Assembly (NCBI GenBank): GCA_018267875.1
Contig: JAFDXP010000013.1
Coordinates: forward strand, 1 to 38,941
DNA: 38,941 nt
Direction of reading: 5' to 3'
Origin: Bacteroidota bacterium
GTDB taxonomy: Bacteria; Bacteroidota; Bacteroidia; Chitinophagales; Chitinophagaceae
Positions 27,531-35,611 of the stretch are shown here, piece by piece (positions within the stretch are counted from its first letter, which is position 1; each line of letters begins with the position of its first letter). Below the pieces are notes generated by a model, which was not told where the DNA came from, made no database searches, and saw nothing but the letters and a program-made list of their open reading frames with translations. Position numbers and translations under genes: made by a program.

Positions 27531-27749
27531 TCATTTTTTCGTTCGAGCAGAGACTATTGAATCGGTCTTTTCCTTGACTTCTATAGACCGACGATAATCT
27601 AAATCTTCTGCTGCTAATCGTAAGATTTCTTTCTTTTTTATAGTCACCAATGAATCTACTATCATAGATTGCTGTTGGATGGTTAACGGAACCGTTTCTT
27701 TAGTGCAAGAAAGAATAAAAATCAAATTGAAAAATACTATCCTTCTCAT
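27531..27749 (-). CDS. Small lipoprotein (72 residues)
   Basis: The signal is M-R-R-I-V-F-F-N-L-I-F-I-L-S-C-T-K-E-T, with Cys15 as the lipidated residue. The mature part is about 57 residues, acidic/basic and helical (I-K-K-K-E-I-L-R-L-A-A-E-D-L). The start is the ATG at 27747-27749; a longer frame begins at a TTG inside the -7 element at 27801-27808. Function is unknown. Confidence 0.6.
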   Translation of the reverse strand: MRRIVFFNLIFILSCTKETVPLTIQQQSMIVDSLVTIKKKEILRLAAEDLDYRRSIEVKEKTDSIVSARTKK

Positions 27750-27800
27750 ATAAAAAAATAAAACCTTTAAAAAGACTTTTAGAATTCTCTTTAAAGGTTG

Positions 27801-27808
27801 CAAAGGTA
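27801..27808 (-). promoter_or_regulatory. -7 element (TACCTTTG) for the small lipoprotein
   Basis: The minus strand reads TACCTTTG, a perfect TAnnTTTG, about 52 bases before the ATG at 27749. No -33 TTTG is seen at normal spacing. Confidence 0.45.
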
Positions 27809-27960
27809 CAAAAAAACAAGTAATGACTCCGAATAGCTAATTATCCATAAAATACACATTATTGATATTGCTATGTCAGCTTAAAACAATCCAGCAAGTT
27901 TGCAATAAAGTACAAAATAACTCAATATACTCTTTAGGACAATTTCATAAATTCTGTTTC

Positions 27961-28128
27961 TCAAGCAGTATGAGCCGAATGAGGTGAATTGGTTGGAACG
28001 GGTGTATGTTTTACAGAGCGAATTTGCGTTATAAGTAAATGGCTGGTTGCCCAAAATTTAGCAACAGTCATATAGCTAAACACTAATAAAGACGTAATGA
28101 TGATAGCGGGCGAAAATTTCTTTTTCAT
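27961..28128 (-). CDS. Small membrane protein (55 residues), unknown
   Basis: An ORF with ATG at 28126-28128 and TGA at 27961-27963. It starts M-K-K-K-F-S-P-A and has a hydrophobic helix (about 8-30, A-I-I-I-T-S-L-L-V-F-S-Y-M-T-V-A), then a polar tail with H-T-P-V-P-T-N-S-P-H-S-A-H-T-A. It lies 11 bases downstream of the 25-residue ORF on the same strand, so they may be co-expressed. It could be an exported short peptide or a membrane protein; no family is recognised. Confidence 0.5.
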   Translation of the reverse strand: MKKKFSPAIIITSLLVFSYMTVAKFWATSHLLITQIRSVKHTPVPTNSPHSAHTA

Positions 28129-28139
28129 TTTTGGTGTTT

Positions 28140-28217
28140 TTATAGGTTAACAATTGCAATAAGGCTAAAAATGATACCGATGAACAATGCGTTTTTGAAA
28201 ATGATTTCGTTTTTCAT
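28140..28217 (-). CDS. Very small membrane peptide (25 residues)
   Basis: ATG at 28215-28217 and TAA at 28140-28142. After M-K-N-E-I-I-F-K-N come A-L-F-I-G-I-I-F-S-L-I-A-I-V-N-L, a single hydrophobic helix ending at the C-terminus. A hairpin at 28260-28285 and a weak -7-like CACTTTTG at 28292-28299 precede it. At 25 codons coding status is uncertain; hydrophobic peptide bias and the neighbour at 27961 support it. Confidence 0.35.
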   Translation of the reverse strand: MKNEIIFKNALFIGIIFSLIAIVNL

Positions 28218-28259
28218 AACAAGGTGTTTTTAGTTTGTTTGTGATTTGTTTTTGTTTTT

Positions 28260-28285
28260 AAAGCAACCCATTGGTTTGTTGCTTT
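28260..28285 (-). repeat. Hairpin before the 25-residue peptide ORF
   Basis: AAAGCAAC pairs perfectly with GTTGCTTT around a ten-base loop. It lies right after the weak -7-like CACTTTTG (28292-28299), so it would form at the start of the transcript. Confidence 0.5.
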
Positions 28286-28317
28286 CGATCACAAAAGTGC
28301 CTCGGGAAACAAGCATG

Positions 28318-28696
28318 AGGAAAAAATCAGACGAGCTTAACACCAACTTTGCAGACGGTTAACGGGTCGTTTCCAATTAGCTAACAATCAATTAGCAAAT
28401 CAACCGTTCAAATTTGGCTTTAAATGCTTTTAAAAAGCAGATGGAAAGTCTAACAAATTGGACTAAAAGCTTTGCTGAGTACAGCATAGCGCGTACAGAC
28501 TACTAAAAAAAGGTTGGAAAAAAACCAACAATAAACGTTCAATATTGAAGGGAAACTCAGCTTTTCTATTGGCATTGTGAAAAGCAACTCATTACTTCTG
28601 TATTTTCAACAGAAATTGTCCAAAAAAGAATAAAATTGTTGGCTGGAGTAAGCATTTGCCTATTTCGGCTACTCATAGAATTCGGAACTCATTTCT
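28318..28696. other. Gene-free stretch before the methylase gene
   Basis: About 380 bases with no convincing gene. A plus-strand 63-codon frame at 28636-28827 lies mostly opposite the methylase 3' end and is a shadow. Short GGTTGG/CCAAC-type pairs near 28510 are too small to interpret. Confidence 0.6.
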
Positions 28697-29512
28697 CTAC
28701 TTTGATTCTAATAAATTCCGACTCAAATCTTCACTTAATATCAAAACTTCTTTCGACATTTTGTTGCCCGACATGCCATATTTCCAATCGAGTTGCCAAA
28801 TTTGAAAAGACTGATAAAGTGTTCTGATTTCCGCACAATCATTATAGGACAACACCCAGTTTTTACGACTCTTTAATATTTCACATAATCCTTCATGATC
28901 AAAGTCTTTATGCGTATCACCTTTACGACCGTATAGCTTGCTTTTGATCAAATAAGGCGGATCGAGATAAGCAAACATATCGGGATGCTGGGCAAGGCTT
29001 TCTGAAAAATCTGCTTTTGAAACCTGAATATGAGGGTTAAAAAAATGACGAACGCGCTCAATGGAAGAATGGGTAAAACGCGGATGATCTGGCGACATGC
29101 CTCCGGAAAGCGTTGCTCCTGAAAAGGAAGAACGATTGAGCACATAAAATACAGCTGCCCGTTGAAGCGGGGTCACAAATTGTGTTTGTGCTTGTTGCAA
29201 AGCATAAAATCTTTCTTTTGACAAAGGAAAATAGGTTTCCACTTCGCTGGCCAGCTCAGTTGGTTGAAGAATCAGGCTTTGCCAAAACTCAACCAAAGGA
29301 TTAAACACATCATAGGCAAATACAGGAATGCCATCGGCTGCACAAGACAATTCTACTGATCCACCGCCTACAAATGGCGATAATAAGGCGGAAAGGTTTT
29401 TCGGAAAAAAACTTCGAATACTATTCAACCCTCTACTCTTGCCACCGGGATATCTCAGTGGCGATCGAGAAGTGATTGTGTTATCTAAAAAAGGAGCAGG
29501 CCCTATTCTCAT
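28697..29512 (-). CDS. D12-class DNA adenine methylase (Dam-like)
   Basis: A 271-residue N6-adenine methyltransferase of the D12 class. The SAM motif region P-L-R-Y-P-G-G-K-S-R-G (18-28) and F-V-G-G-G-S-V-E (47-54) precede the catalytic motif D-P-P-Y at 184-187. N-R-S-S-F-S-G (126-132) is another D12 hallmark. The start is the ATG at 29510-29512, 22 bases after the kinase stop; the longer frame to 29608 would overlap the kinase and adds no conserved sequence. No restriction endonuclease is next to it, so it is an orphan methylase. The recognition site cannot be read from the sequence. Confidence 0.88.
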   Translation of the reverse strand: MRIGPAPFLDNTITSRSPLRYPGGKSRGLNSIRSFFPKNLSALLSPFVGGGSVELSCAADGIPVFAYDVFNPLVEFWQSLILQPTELASEVETYFPLSKERFYALQQAQTQFVTPLQRAAVFYVLNRSSFSGATLSGGMSPDHPRFTHSSIERVRHFFNPHIQVSKADFSESLAQHPDMFAYLDPPYLIKSKLYGRKGDTHKDFDHEGLCEILKSRKNWVLSYNDCAEIRTLYQSFQIWQLDWKYGMSGNKMSKEVLILSEDLSRNLLESK

Positions 29513-29534
29513 TGGAAGGTGTAAAGTAAGGCAA

Positions 29535-30800
29535 TCACAATAAAGGAAAATAAACAGAGAAGGTACTTCCTTTGCCCGGCGTACTTTCCAGATGCACTCT
29601 TCCTCCATGTGCTTCAGCCATTGCTTTTACATAGCTTAGCCCCAGCCCAAAACCCTTTACGTTGTGCAGATTACCGGTATGTGCTCTATAAAATTTTTCA
29701 AAAACACGAGCTTGTGTTTCTTTGTTCATTCCGATTCCATTGTCTGTTACATTGATCAACAACATATTGTTCTTATTCAGGGTTTCTATCTCAATTCTTG
29801 GTTCATCTCTTGAATATTTGATGGCATTATCAAGCAGGTTAAAAATAATGTTTGAAAAGTGAACATCATCGGCTTCTATTGAGTGGTTTGCAGCGGCAAG
29901 TTTCAGTGTTAATAAGCCTTTACGTTCTTCAATTTGAAGCGAAAGATTATTGGCAACTTTTTGAATAATATCATGTGCATTGAGTGTTTGTAAATTCAAT
30001 TTTATTTCTTGTCTTTCGATTCGTGCTACTTGCAATATCTTCTCCACTTGCTTATTCATTCTTTTGTTTTCGTCTTTGATCATGGCACTGTAATAGCGAA
30101 TTTTATCAGTGTTGTTGATCACCTTTTCGTTCGTGAGTGCATCTGCTGCAAGGGAAATGGTAGCCAACGGAGTTTTTAATTCATGCGTCATGTTGTTGAT
30201 GAAATCCGACTTTATTTCAGACAATTTTTTCTGATTAAACATTTGACGAACCGTAAGTGTAAAAGCAGAAATGATGATGATAGTAAACACCACAGAGCCT
30301 AATATCACCCAACCCAGTTGGTGAATTAGATAACCATTGTCTTCATCAAAATAGAGATAGAGTGTTTCTCTGAATGCAGAATTTTCTGGTGTAAGCTGAA
30401 CTCGAATTGTATTATTGATATGTTCGTTTTTAAAACCCGGAGAGATGAAAATGGGGTTTTGGAAAATATCTTTTATCACATACTCATACCGATCCTTTAT
30501 GCCGGAACGCTTGATGGATTGGGCTATCACCCGATTCACATCTTCTTTTTCCATGAAACTGGTGGTAAATTTTTGGAGTAGAAAATTCTTTGTGTTTTCA
30601 TCCAAGGGCGTTTGTCCAATAAAGCCAAAATAATTTTGATAAAATTCCTCCTTTATTCTGGAAATAGCAGTGTTGATGTCTTGTTCATGTTGTTGTTTAC
30701 GAAGGCTAATGGCATTTTTAATCCAAGACATTTGAATGAAAATGATGCCTAAAACAGAAAGCGTAATCAACAAAACTATAAGCGGAAATACTTTTTTCAT
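29535..30800 (-). CDS. Sensor histidine kinase (orphan)
   Basis: A 421-residue kinase with two membrane helices (about 5-25 and 163-183) enclosing a periplasmic sensor of about 135 residues. The H box is F-I-N-N-M-T-H-E-L-K-T-P with His206. The N box N-L-L-D-N-A-I-K-Y-S, G1 D-N-G-I-G-M and G2 G-F-G-L-G-L follow. The layout is like RprX-type Bacteroidota kinases. No response regulator is adjacent; the downstream gene is the methylase. A candidate -7 (TATTTTTG) lies at 30862-30869 on the minus strand. Confidence 0.92.
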   Translation of the reverse strand: MKKVFPLIVLLITLSVLGIIFIQMSWIKNAISLRKQQHEQDINTAISRIKEEFYQNYFGFIGQTPLDENTKNFLLQKFTTSFMEKEDVNRVIAQSIKRSGIKDRYEYVIKDIFQNPIFISPGFKNEHINNTIRVQLTPENSAFRETLYLYFDEDNGYLIHQLGWVILGSVVFTIIIISAFTLTVRQMFNQKKLSEIKSDFINNMTHELKTPLATISLAADALTNEKVINNTDKIRYYSAMIKDENKRMNKQVEKILQVARIERQEIKLNLQTLNAHDIIQKVANNLSLQIEERKGLLTLKLAAANHSIEADDVHFSNIIFNLLDNAIKYSRDEPRIEIETLNKNNMLLINVTDNGIGMNKETQARVFEKFYRAHTGNLHNVKGFGLGLSYVKAMAEAHGGRVHLESTPGKGSTFSVYFPLL

Positions 30801-30934
30801 GAACTAAAGTGTATAAAGCCGATAGAGAATTTTGCTTCACAAAATACCTGCACAGTATTGACAAAAATAGGAAGGAACACAATAGAGTATCTTAAAAAAA
30901 CTCAGACTCAACTTGATAAAGCTGCATTTCAATG

Positions 30935-30970
30935 TTTTATCCCTGATTGGCTTCTTTTATCCCTGAATGG
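30935..30970 (+). repeat. Direct repeat TTTTATCCCTGA, 20-bp period
   Basis: TTTTATCCCTGA at 30935-30946 and again at 30955-30966, exactly 20 bases apart. Extending three to four bases (TTGG against ATGG) makes 15 of 16 identical. Two helical turns between copies, just upstream of a -7 element at 30993, is the arrangement of tandem regulator sites. Confidence 0.6.
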
Positions 30971-30992
30971 AATTCTCCCTTTGAAAGCCTGA

Positions 30993-31000
30993 TACTTTTG
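30993..31000 (+). promoter_or_regulatory. -7 element (TACTTTTG)
   Basis: A perfect TAnnTTTG. It points to the 35-codon ORF at 31097 and the lipoprotein at 31293. The direct repeats at 30935-30970 would lie about 35-70 bases upstream of transcription start. Confidence 0.45.
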
Positions 31001-31096
31001 GCATGTTAGTATTTCTTTTCTACTTCACTTTCATGCTGCCTTCAGATTGAATTGCCTGTTGAAGAGAAAGAAAAGCGGCTTAAAAGTTTAATCAAG

Positions 31097-31204
31097 ATGA
31101 AAAAAGCAACAATCACCATTACGGCAATATCTATCTCAAGGATGATGCTATTGCTTCTTAAAATTCTGGCAACGGGAGGGGCCAAATCAACGCCACAGCA
31201 TTAA
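31097..31204 (+). CDS. Very small hydrophobic ORF (35 residues)
   Basis: ATG at 31097, TAA at 31202-31204. M-K-K-A-T-I-T-I-T-A-I-S-I-S-R-M-M-L-L-L-L-K-I-L looks like a membrane or exported peptide, then G-G-A-K-S-T-P-Q-H. It is preceded by a perfect -7 element and the direct repeats. It may be a real small protein or the remnant of a longer gene. Confidence 0.3.
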   Translation: MKKATITITAISISRMMLLLLKILATGGAKSTPQH

Positions 31205-31292
31205 CCTAACAACAACCGAAAACAGGAAGGATCGGATGATCACCCAACTTAATTTTTTAAAAACTTTTTATCAATCAAAAAACAACCATTTT

Positions 31293-31727
31293 ATGAAATT
31301 GAAATTTCTCTTATTACCTCTTTTAGGATTATTTTTAGTTTTTGCATCATGCAAAAAAGATTCTCCTGCACCAGCTCCAACTCCAACGCCAACGGCAGAT
31401 GCTAATGAAACCATGAACAATACGGTCAGTGGTGGAACATGGAGTATATCCACTTTTACGGCAAACGGCACTGAAATCATTCAGTCAGTATATCAAACTA
31501 TAAAAATGGATTATAAAAAAGAGGATAAAACAAACGGCACCAGCACTTGGACCTTAATTGAGATGGGTGGTGCTACTAAAATTGAATCTCATAAATATTC
31601 TATTCGCAACAATGGTACAGAACTTCAAATTGACGGTGATATTCTTAGTATTTCCGTAAGTGGCGGAACTATGACCCTTTCCGGCAATTTAGGTGGCATT
31701 AGCACAATCATTAAAGCTAAAAAATAG
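31293..31727 (+). CDS. Small lipoprotein, lipocalin-like candidate
   Basis: A 144-residue lipoprotein with lipobox V-F-A-S-C ending at Cys20, then K-K-D-S and a Pro/Ala/Thr linker (P-A-P-A-P-T-P-T-P-T). The remaining part has G-T-W-S-I-S-T-F and alternating strands, like a lipocalin-type domain. The start is the ATG at 31293; the longer frame adds 19 residues before the signal. A strong hairpin terminator is at 31750-31794. Function is unknown. Confidence 0.75.
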   Translation: MKLKFLLLPLLGLFLVFASCKKDSPAPAPTPTPTADANETMNNTVSGGTWSISTFTANGTEIIQSVYQTIKMDYKKEDKTNGTSTWTLIEMGGATKIESHKYSIRNNGTELQIDGDILSISVSGGTMTLSGNLGGISTIIKAKK

Positions 31728-31749
31728 CTGATCCTCTGAATCATTTATT

Positions 31750-31794
31750 AAATGACACAAGCCTTGAAAAACGAAAATGAGGTTTGTGTCATTT
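31750..31794 (+). terminator. Intrinsic terminator after the small lipoprotein
   Basis: AAATGACACAAGCCT pairs with AGGTTTGTGTCATTT (15 pairs, one G-U) around a 15-base loop, followed by TTCCTTTCT. It begins 23 bases after the lipoprotein stop. Confidence 0.8.
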
Positions 31795-31898
31795 TCCTTT
31801 CTAAAGTTTTCAAAAACTGCCTTTGTAAACAAATAGAAAGCTGCTTCTATTTTAAATCAAAAATTTTTCAAAACTCACTACTATAAAAAACACACAAC

Positions 31899-32306
31899 AT
31901 GAAGTACTGTATTCTGAGTTTCTTGTTTTTGTTTTTGGGCATATCATCTACCCGTGCTCAAATCATAAAACTAAAAGCCAATGAAGTAGCCGTAAAAACA
32001 AAAGACAACAATTCCGGCAGATGGAGCAATTGGAGCGACCCACAAAGCATTGACGTATTGATTTTAGTAGATGGCAACCAAAATCGGGTCAAAGTATTTA
32101 GCAAAGTTGAACAAGCCTATGACATCATTAAGACCTACAATACCGTTACAGAACACAATGGCAAAACGACCAATAAATATGAGTGTATTGACAAAGCAGG
32201 CACTCGTTGTAACTTGAGTATTGTAAAGCATCCGAATGGCATCAGCACCATGGAAATTGAGTTCTCTGATGCAAACATTTTGTATAACATTTACAAAATG
32301 GATTAG
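31899..32306 (+). CDS. Secreted protein of unknown function (135 residues)
   Basis: A signal peptide (about 1-20, cut near R-A-Q) is followed by a mature part of about 115 residues, beta-rich, with N-E-V-A-V-K-T-K and a Cys pair, Y-E-C-I-D-K-A-G-T-R-C. No family is recognised. It sits between a terminated lipoprotein gene and the DoxX-type gene, with its own promoter not clearly visible. Likely periplasmic or outer-surface. Confidence 0.7.
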   Translation: MKYCILSFLFLFLGISSTRAQIIKLKANEVAVKTKDNNSGRWSNWSDPQSIDVLILVDGNQNRVKVFSKVEQAYDIIKTYNTVTEHNGKTTNKYECIDKAGTRCNLSIVKHPNGISTMEIEFSDANILYNIYKMD

Positions 32307-32421
32307 TTGCAAACTTTCAATAAAAGAACACCCTCAAGACAAATAGAAATTGTTCGTGTCAATGATCTTGAAAGCAACGATTTTTACGCATGTCCTTAAA
32401 AGGTAGTAATTTTCCCACATC

Positions 32422-33555
32422 ATGAAATATATCCTTTGGCTTTTGAGAATTGTTGTGGGTGTTCTCTTTATTTTTTCTGGTCTTGTGAAAGCAAATGATC
32501 CATTGGGTCTAAGCTACAAGATGAATGAATTTTTTGAGGTGTGGGGTATGGCTTGGGCTATGAAATATTCATTGACCATGTCTGTTGCCATGATTGGGTT
32601 TGAGATCATTGCAGGTGTAGCCTTGTTAATAGGTGCAGCTTTTCGCATATTCTCTTTTTTATTGCTTCTGCTCACTACCTTCTTCACCTTTCTTACCGCC
32701 TATGTATATCTTACCGATAAAATAAAAGAGTGCGGATGCTTTGGCGATTGTATTAAAATTTCAAATTCCGAAACCTTCTGGAAGGATGTTATTCTCTTAA
32801 TTTTAGTGATCTTTCTCTTTTTGTTTCGCAAACGGATCACCCCCCTATTTAGCGGATACCCAACTGCTGCTATTGTAATCCTAACGACCTTTTCAGCCTT
32901 TTTTATTCAATGGTGGGCGTTAGAGCATTTACCCTTTTATGATTGTTTACCTTACAAAGTAGGAGTCAACATTTATCAAAAGACTCAAATACCGCCAGGA
33001 GCCATTCCCGACCAATATGAAACGATAATGATTTATGAAAAAGATGGTAAACAGCAAGAATTCACTATGCAAAATTACCCTTGGCAAGATTCAACTTGGA
33101 AATTTGTAGATAGCAAAAGCAAGCTCATCAAAAAAGGAAATGCGGAACCGGATATAAAAGATTTTATTATCAGCGATTTTGATAAAAACGAACATACACA
33201 AGAAATACTAACAGCACCGGGATATGCCATCTTGTGGTTTGTAAAAGACCCATCCACTGCTCGAACTGACAATTTAGACCGAATCAAAAAGCTTATGCAA
33301 ACTGCTTCTGAATTACACATTCCTTTTTATGTCTTAAGCTCGGGAAATAAAGAAGTAACCGATGCTTTCGCCCAAACGCATCAGCTTTTCCCAGCAGACT
33401 ATATGGTCTTAGATGTCACTGCCAGTAAAACAGCCATGCGTTCAAACCCCGGCATGATTATTTTGAAAGATGGTGTGATCCAACACAAGTTTAGCTTTCG
33501 CGACTATCCACGTAATATTTCGCTTAGCAACGGATTGCTCAATTTGGGAAAATAA
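32422..33555 (+). CDS. BT_3928-type DoxX/MauE-like membrane protein
   Basis: A 377-residue protein with about five helices in the N-terminal half: M-K-Y-I-L-W-L-L-R-I-V-V-G-V-L-F-I-F-S-G-L-V-K-A-N-D-P near the start and the Cys motif E-C-G-C-F-G-D-C near residue 111. A C-terminal extramembrane part (from about 175) has a thioredoxin-like flavour (Y-A-I-L-W-F-V-K, P-G-M-I-I-L-K-D-G) but no CxxC. Bacteroidota BT_3928-family proteins match this design. It is followed with no gap (TAA-ATG) by an ABC permease. Function is unknown, possibly redox-linked. Confidence 0.82.
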   Translation: MKYILWLLRIVVGVLFIFSGLVKANDPLGLSYKMNEFFEVWGMAWAMKYSLTMSVAMIGFEIIAGVALLIGAAFRIFSFLLLLLTTFFTFLTAYVYLTDKIKECGCFGDCIKISNSETFWKDVILLILVIFLFLFRKRITPLFSGYPTAAIVILTTFSAFFIQWWALEHLPFYDCLPYKVGVNIYQKTQIPPGAIPDQYETIMIYEKDGKQQEFTMQNYPWQDSTWKFVDSKSKLIKKGNAEPDIKDFIISDFDKNEHTQEILTAPGYAILWFVKDPSTARTDNLDRIKKLMQTASELHIPFYVLSSGNKEVTDAFAQTHQLFPADYMVLDVTASKTAMRSNPGMIILKDGVIQHKFSFRDYPRNISLSNGLLNLGK

Positions 33556-34617
33556 ATGTTATCCTTTCTTCTTAACCGACTTCGATACAGCTTGCTCGTT
33601 TTGCTGGGAGTTGTAACGGTAGTATTTTTTTTGTTCAACGTGCTACCCGGCGATCCGGCAAGGCTCACCATGGGACAACGAAGCGACTTGCAATCATTAG
33701 AAAACGTACGACGAGAGCTGCATTTAGATAAGCCGATGATGGTGCGTTATGTTCTATTTCTAAATGATCTTTCACCTATTTCATGGTTAAAAAACGACAA
33801 ACTTGATAATCAGAAATACAATTATTGGAAAATCTCACCTTCCATAAAACAACATTTTTTGGCCTTTAAAAAACCCTATTTAGGTCGCTCTTATCGAACA
33901 AAGCGTGATGTGTCAGAAACCTTACTGGAAGCACTTCCCGGCACGGTTATTCTTGCTATTTCAGCCATGTGCTTGGCTACTGTTTTAGGATTGTTGCTTG
34001 GCATTCTTGCTGCTTTAAAAAAAGGTTCTTGGATTGATACGGCTTCTATTGCAGCCAGTGTGGCAGGAATTTCGATGCCTTCATTTTTTGCTGGGTTAAT
34101 CATTGCTTATGTGTTTGGATACTTACTTCATTCTGTCACCGGTCTTAGCATGACAGGAAGCTTATGGAATTATGATCCTGTTGATGGACCGTCCATTGCT
34201 TGGCAAAATTTGCTGCTTCCTTCCTTAGCATTAGGCGTGCGACCACTTGCCATTATCACCCAACTTACTAGAAGTGCATTGTTAGATGTGTTGGGGCAAG
34301 ACTATATTCGGACTGCTTATGCAAAAGGGCTTTCTAAATTTCAAGTTATTTTCAAACATGCTTTACCCAATGCGCTAAATCCTGTAGTAACAGCCGTGTC
34401 AGGTTGGCTTGCTGAATTATTAGCCGGATCCTTTTTTGTAGAATATATTTTCGGATGGAAAGGCGTGGGCAAACTAACTGTTGATGCACTTGATAAATTT
34501 GATTTTCCCATTGTGATGGGTGCGGTTTTGCTAACAGCCTTCTTATTTATCGTCATCAACTTACTGACGGATATTTTATACAGCAAATTAGATCCACGTG
34601 TACGCCTGCAATCTTAA
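33556..34617 (+). CDS. Oligopeptide-type ABC transporter permease (DppB/OppB family)
   Basis: A 353-residue permease with six helices. The N-terminal helix ends in L-P-G-D-P-A, the family hallmark. The EAA-type loop is Y-I-R-T-A-Y-A-K-G-L-S-K-F-Q-V-I-F-K-H-A-L-P-N-A-L. Its periplasmic loop between the first two helices has an extra K/N/Y-rich part. No second permease, ATPase or binding protein is nearby, so if it works as a transporter, partners must be elsewhere. It directly abuts the DoxX-type gene. Confidence 0.92.
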   Translation: MLSFLLNRLRYSLLVLLGVVTVVFFLFNVLPGDPARLTMGQRSDLQSLENVRRELHLDKPMMVRYVLFLNDLSPISWLKNDKLDNQKYNYWKISPSIKQHFLAFKKPYLGRSYRTKRDVSETLLEALPGTVILAISAMCLATVLGLLLGILAALKKGSWIDTASIAASVAGISMPSFFAGLIIAYVFGYLLHSVTGLSMTGSLWNYDPVDGPSIAWQNLLLPSLALGVRPLAIITQLTRSALLDVLGQDYIRTAYAKGLSKFQVIFKHALPNALNPVVTAVSGWLAELLAGSFFVEYIFGWKGVGKLTVDALDKFDFPIVMGAVLLTAFLFIVINLLTDILYSKLDPRVRLQS

Positions 34618-34752
34618 ATTATTTTTCATTTATTAGCTTTGGGGTATCCGTTAAGCTCAAATAAACAATTGACTTTCTCTTCCTTAAAACTTTGTTCGTT
34701 TAGCATTTATACACTCATTTTACCCGTACATTGCAAGCAAGATTTAATTCTG

Positions 34753-35208
34753 ATGCGCCTCTACTTTTTATTATTTTGCGTAGCCTTCCTATATTTTTCC
34801 ATTTCTTCAAAGGCGCAATTGCAAGCATTCACAGGAAGAAACACCGACAACAACTGTCAAACGATCTATTTGGTAAACCCAACGGACAGCATCTATTATG
34901 TTGCCGGCCTAAAACAAGAAGATCTTGAAAATTGTCAAACTTTCACTGCTCGACATAAAAAAGATGACATTGATGCCATTAGAATTTCCATAAGCCTCAA
35001 TGAAGAAAACTATTTATTGCTGTTACCCAAGGACACGATTGCTTACAAGATATTGATGAACCAAGAGATGATTCCAAAACACAAAGAATTGTTCCTCTTT
35101 TTAAGACCAAGCCCACTAGTAATTTCTATAAATGAAGACAAAAAGCGGCTTAGAAAAATTGAAAAGCTCGAAGGAAGAAATATTATTGTCATTGTGAAGG
35201 AACATTGA
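34753..35208 (+). CDS. Secreted protein of unknown function (151 residues)
   Basis: A signal peptide (M-R-L-Y-F-L-L-F-C-V-A-F-L-Y-F, cut near K-A-Q) then about 130 residues with N-C-Q-T-I-Y-L and a later Cys (E-N-C-Q-T-F). The start is the ATG at 34753; the longer frame to a TTG at 34639 adds 38 residues before the signal. No family is recognised. Confidence 0.7.
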   Translation: MRLYFLLFCVAFLYFSISSKAQLQAFTGRNTDNNCQTIYLVNPTDSIYYVAGLKQEDLENCQTFTARHKKDDIDAIRISISLNEENYLLLLPKDTIAYKILMNQEMIPKHKELFLFLRPSPLVISINEDKKRLRKIEKLEGRNIIVIVKEH

Positions 35209-35611
35209 CTTCTTACATCCGTATGCTTTACAAATTTCAATACTTTGAAGCAATGCCCTTCAAGGATAACACAAATATCAGTGAAAATACAGAAGCTTAA
35301 ACATTCATATACCCCGTAATTCCTGATGAATCTGGACATACCTTGACAAAACCTTGTTACAACTATTGGTTCTTTTCCACCTTACTTGAAAACCGTTGCC
35401 AGTATTTGTTTTTCTATTGTTTGTTGGGCTGTATGGGGGGTATTTTGTTGGGGCAATTCTCATGACACATCATGACAATTTTTCTTGGTCTGAAGCAGGA
35501 ATATTCTTTCACATACATCTGTCAAATCATTGACTGACTGCAGGGCGAGACAGGTCATGTGGCTTACTAAATCGCTTGCAATTCACGATAATCCGAAATA
35601 AAACATACAAC
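35209..35611. other. Gene-free stretch, no clear content
   Basis: About 400 bases without a supported gene. A weak hairpin (TTGAAG/CTTCAA at 35245-35263) may follow the secreted-protein gene. A pair of TCATGA sites four bases apart (35460-35475) stands out, but its meaning is unknown. Confidence 0.5.

Larger units (their letters stand above)
30801..31292. promoter_or_regulatory. Kinase/lipoprotein divergent region with direct repeats
   Basis: 492 bases between a minus-strand kinase and a plus-strand lipoprotein. It holds a minus-strand -7-like TATTTTTG (30862-30869), the tandem direct repeats at 30935-30970, a plus-strand -7 TACTTTTG (30993-31000) and a 35-codon ORF at 31097-31204. No larger gene fits. 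Confidence 0.5.

Noticed and set aside
28230-28316. 28-codon minus-strand frame over the hairpin leader of the 25-residue ORF
   Set aside because: It crosses the candidate promoter and hairpin and its peptide is not like a real protein; it is probably chance.
28636-28827. 63-codon plus-strand frame opposite the methylase end
   Set aside because: It mostly lies antisense to the D12 methylase 3' end and has no promoter or recognisable fold.
28697-29512. A restriction-modification system at the methylase
   Set aside because: No endonuclease or specificity gene lies on either side; the upstream gene is a sensor kinase.
35224-35301. 25-codon plus-strand ORF
   Set aside because: It is short, polar and has no promoter; nothing around it supports coding.
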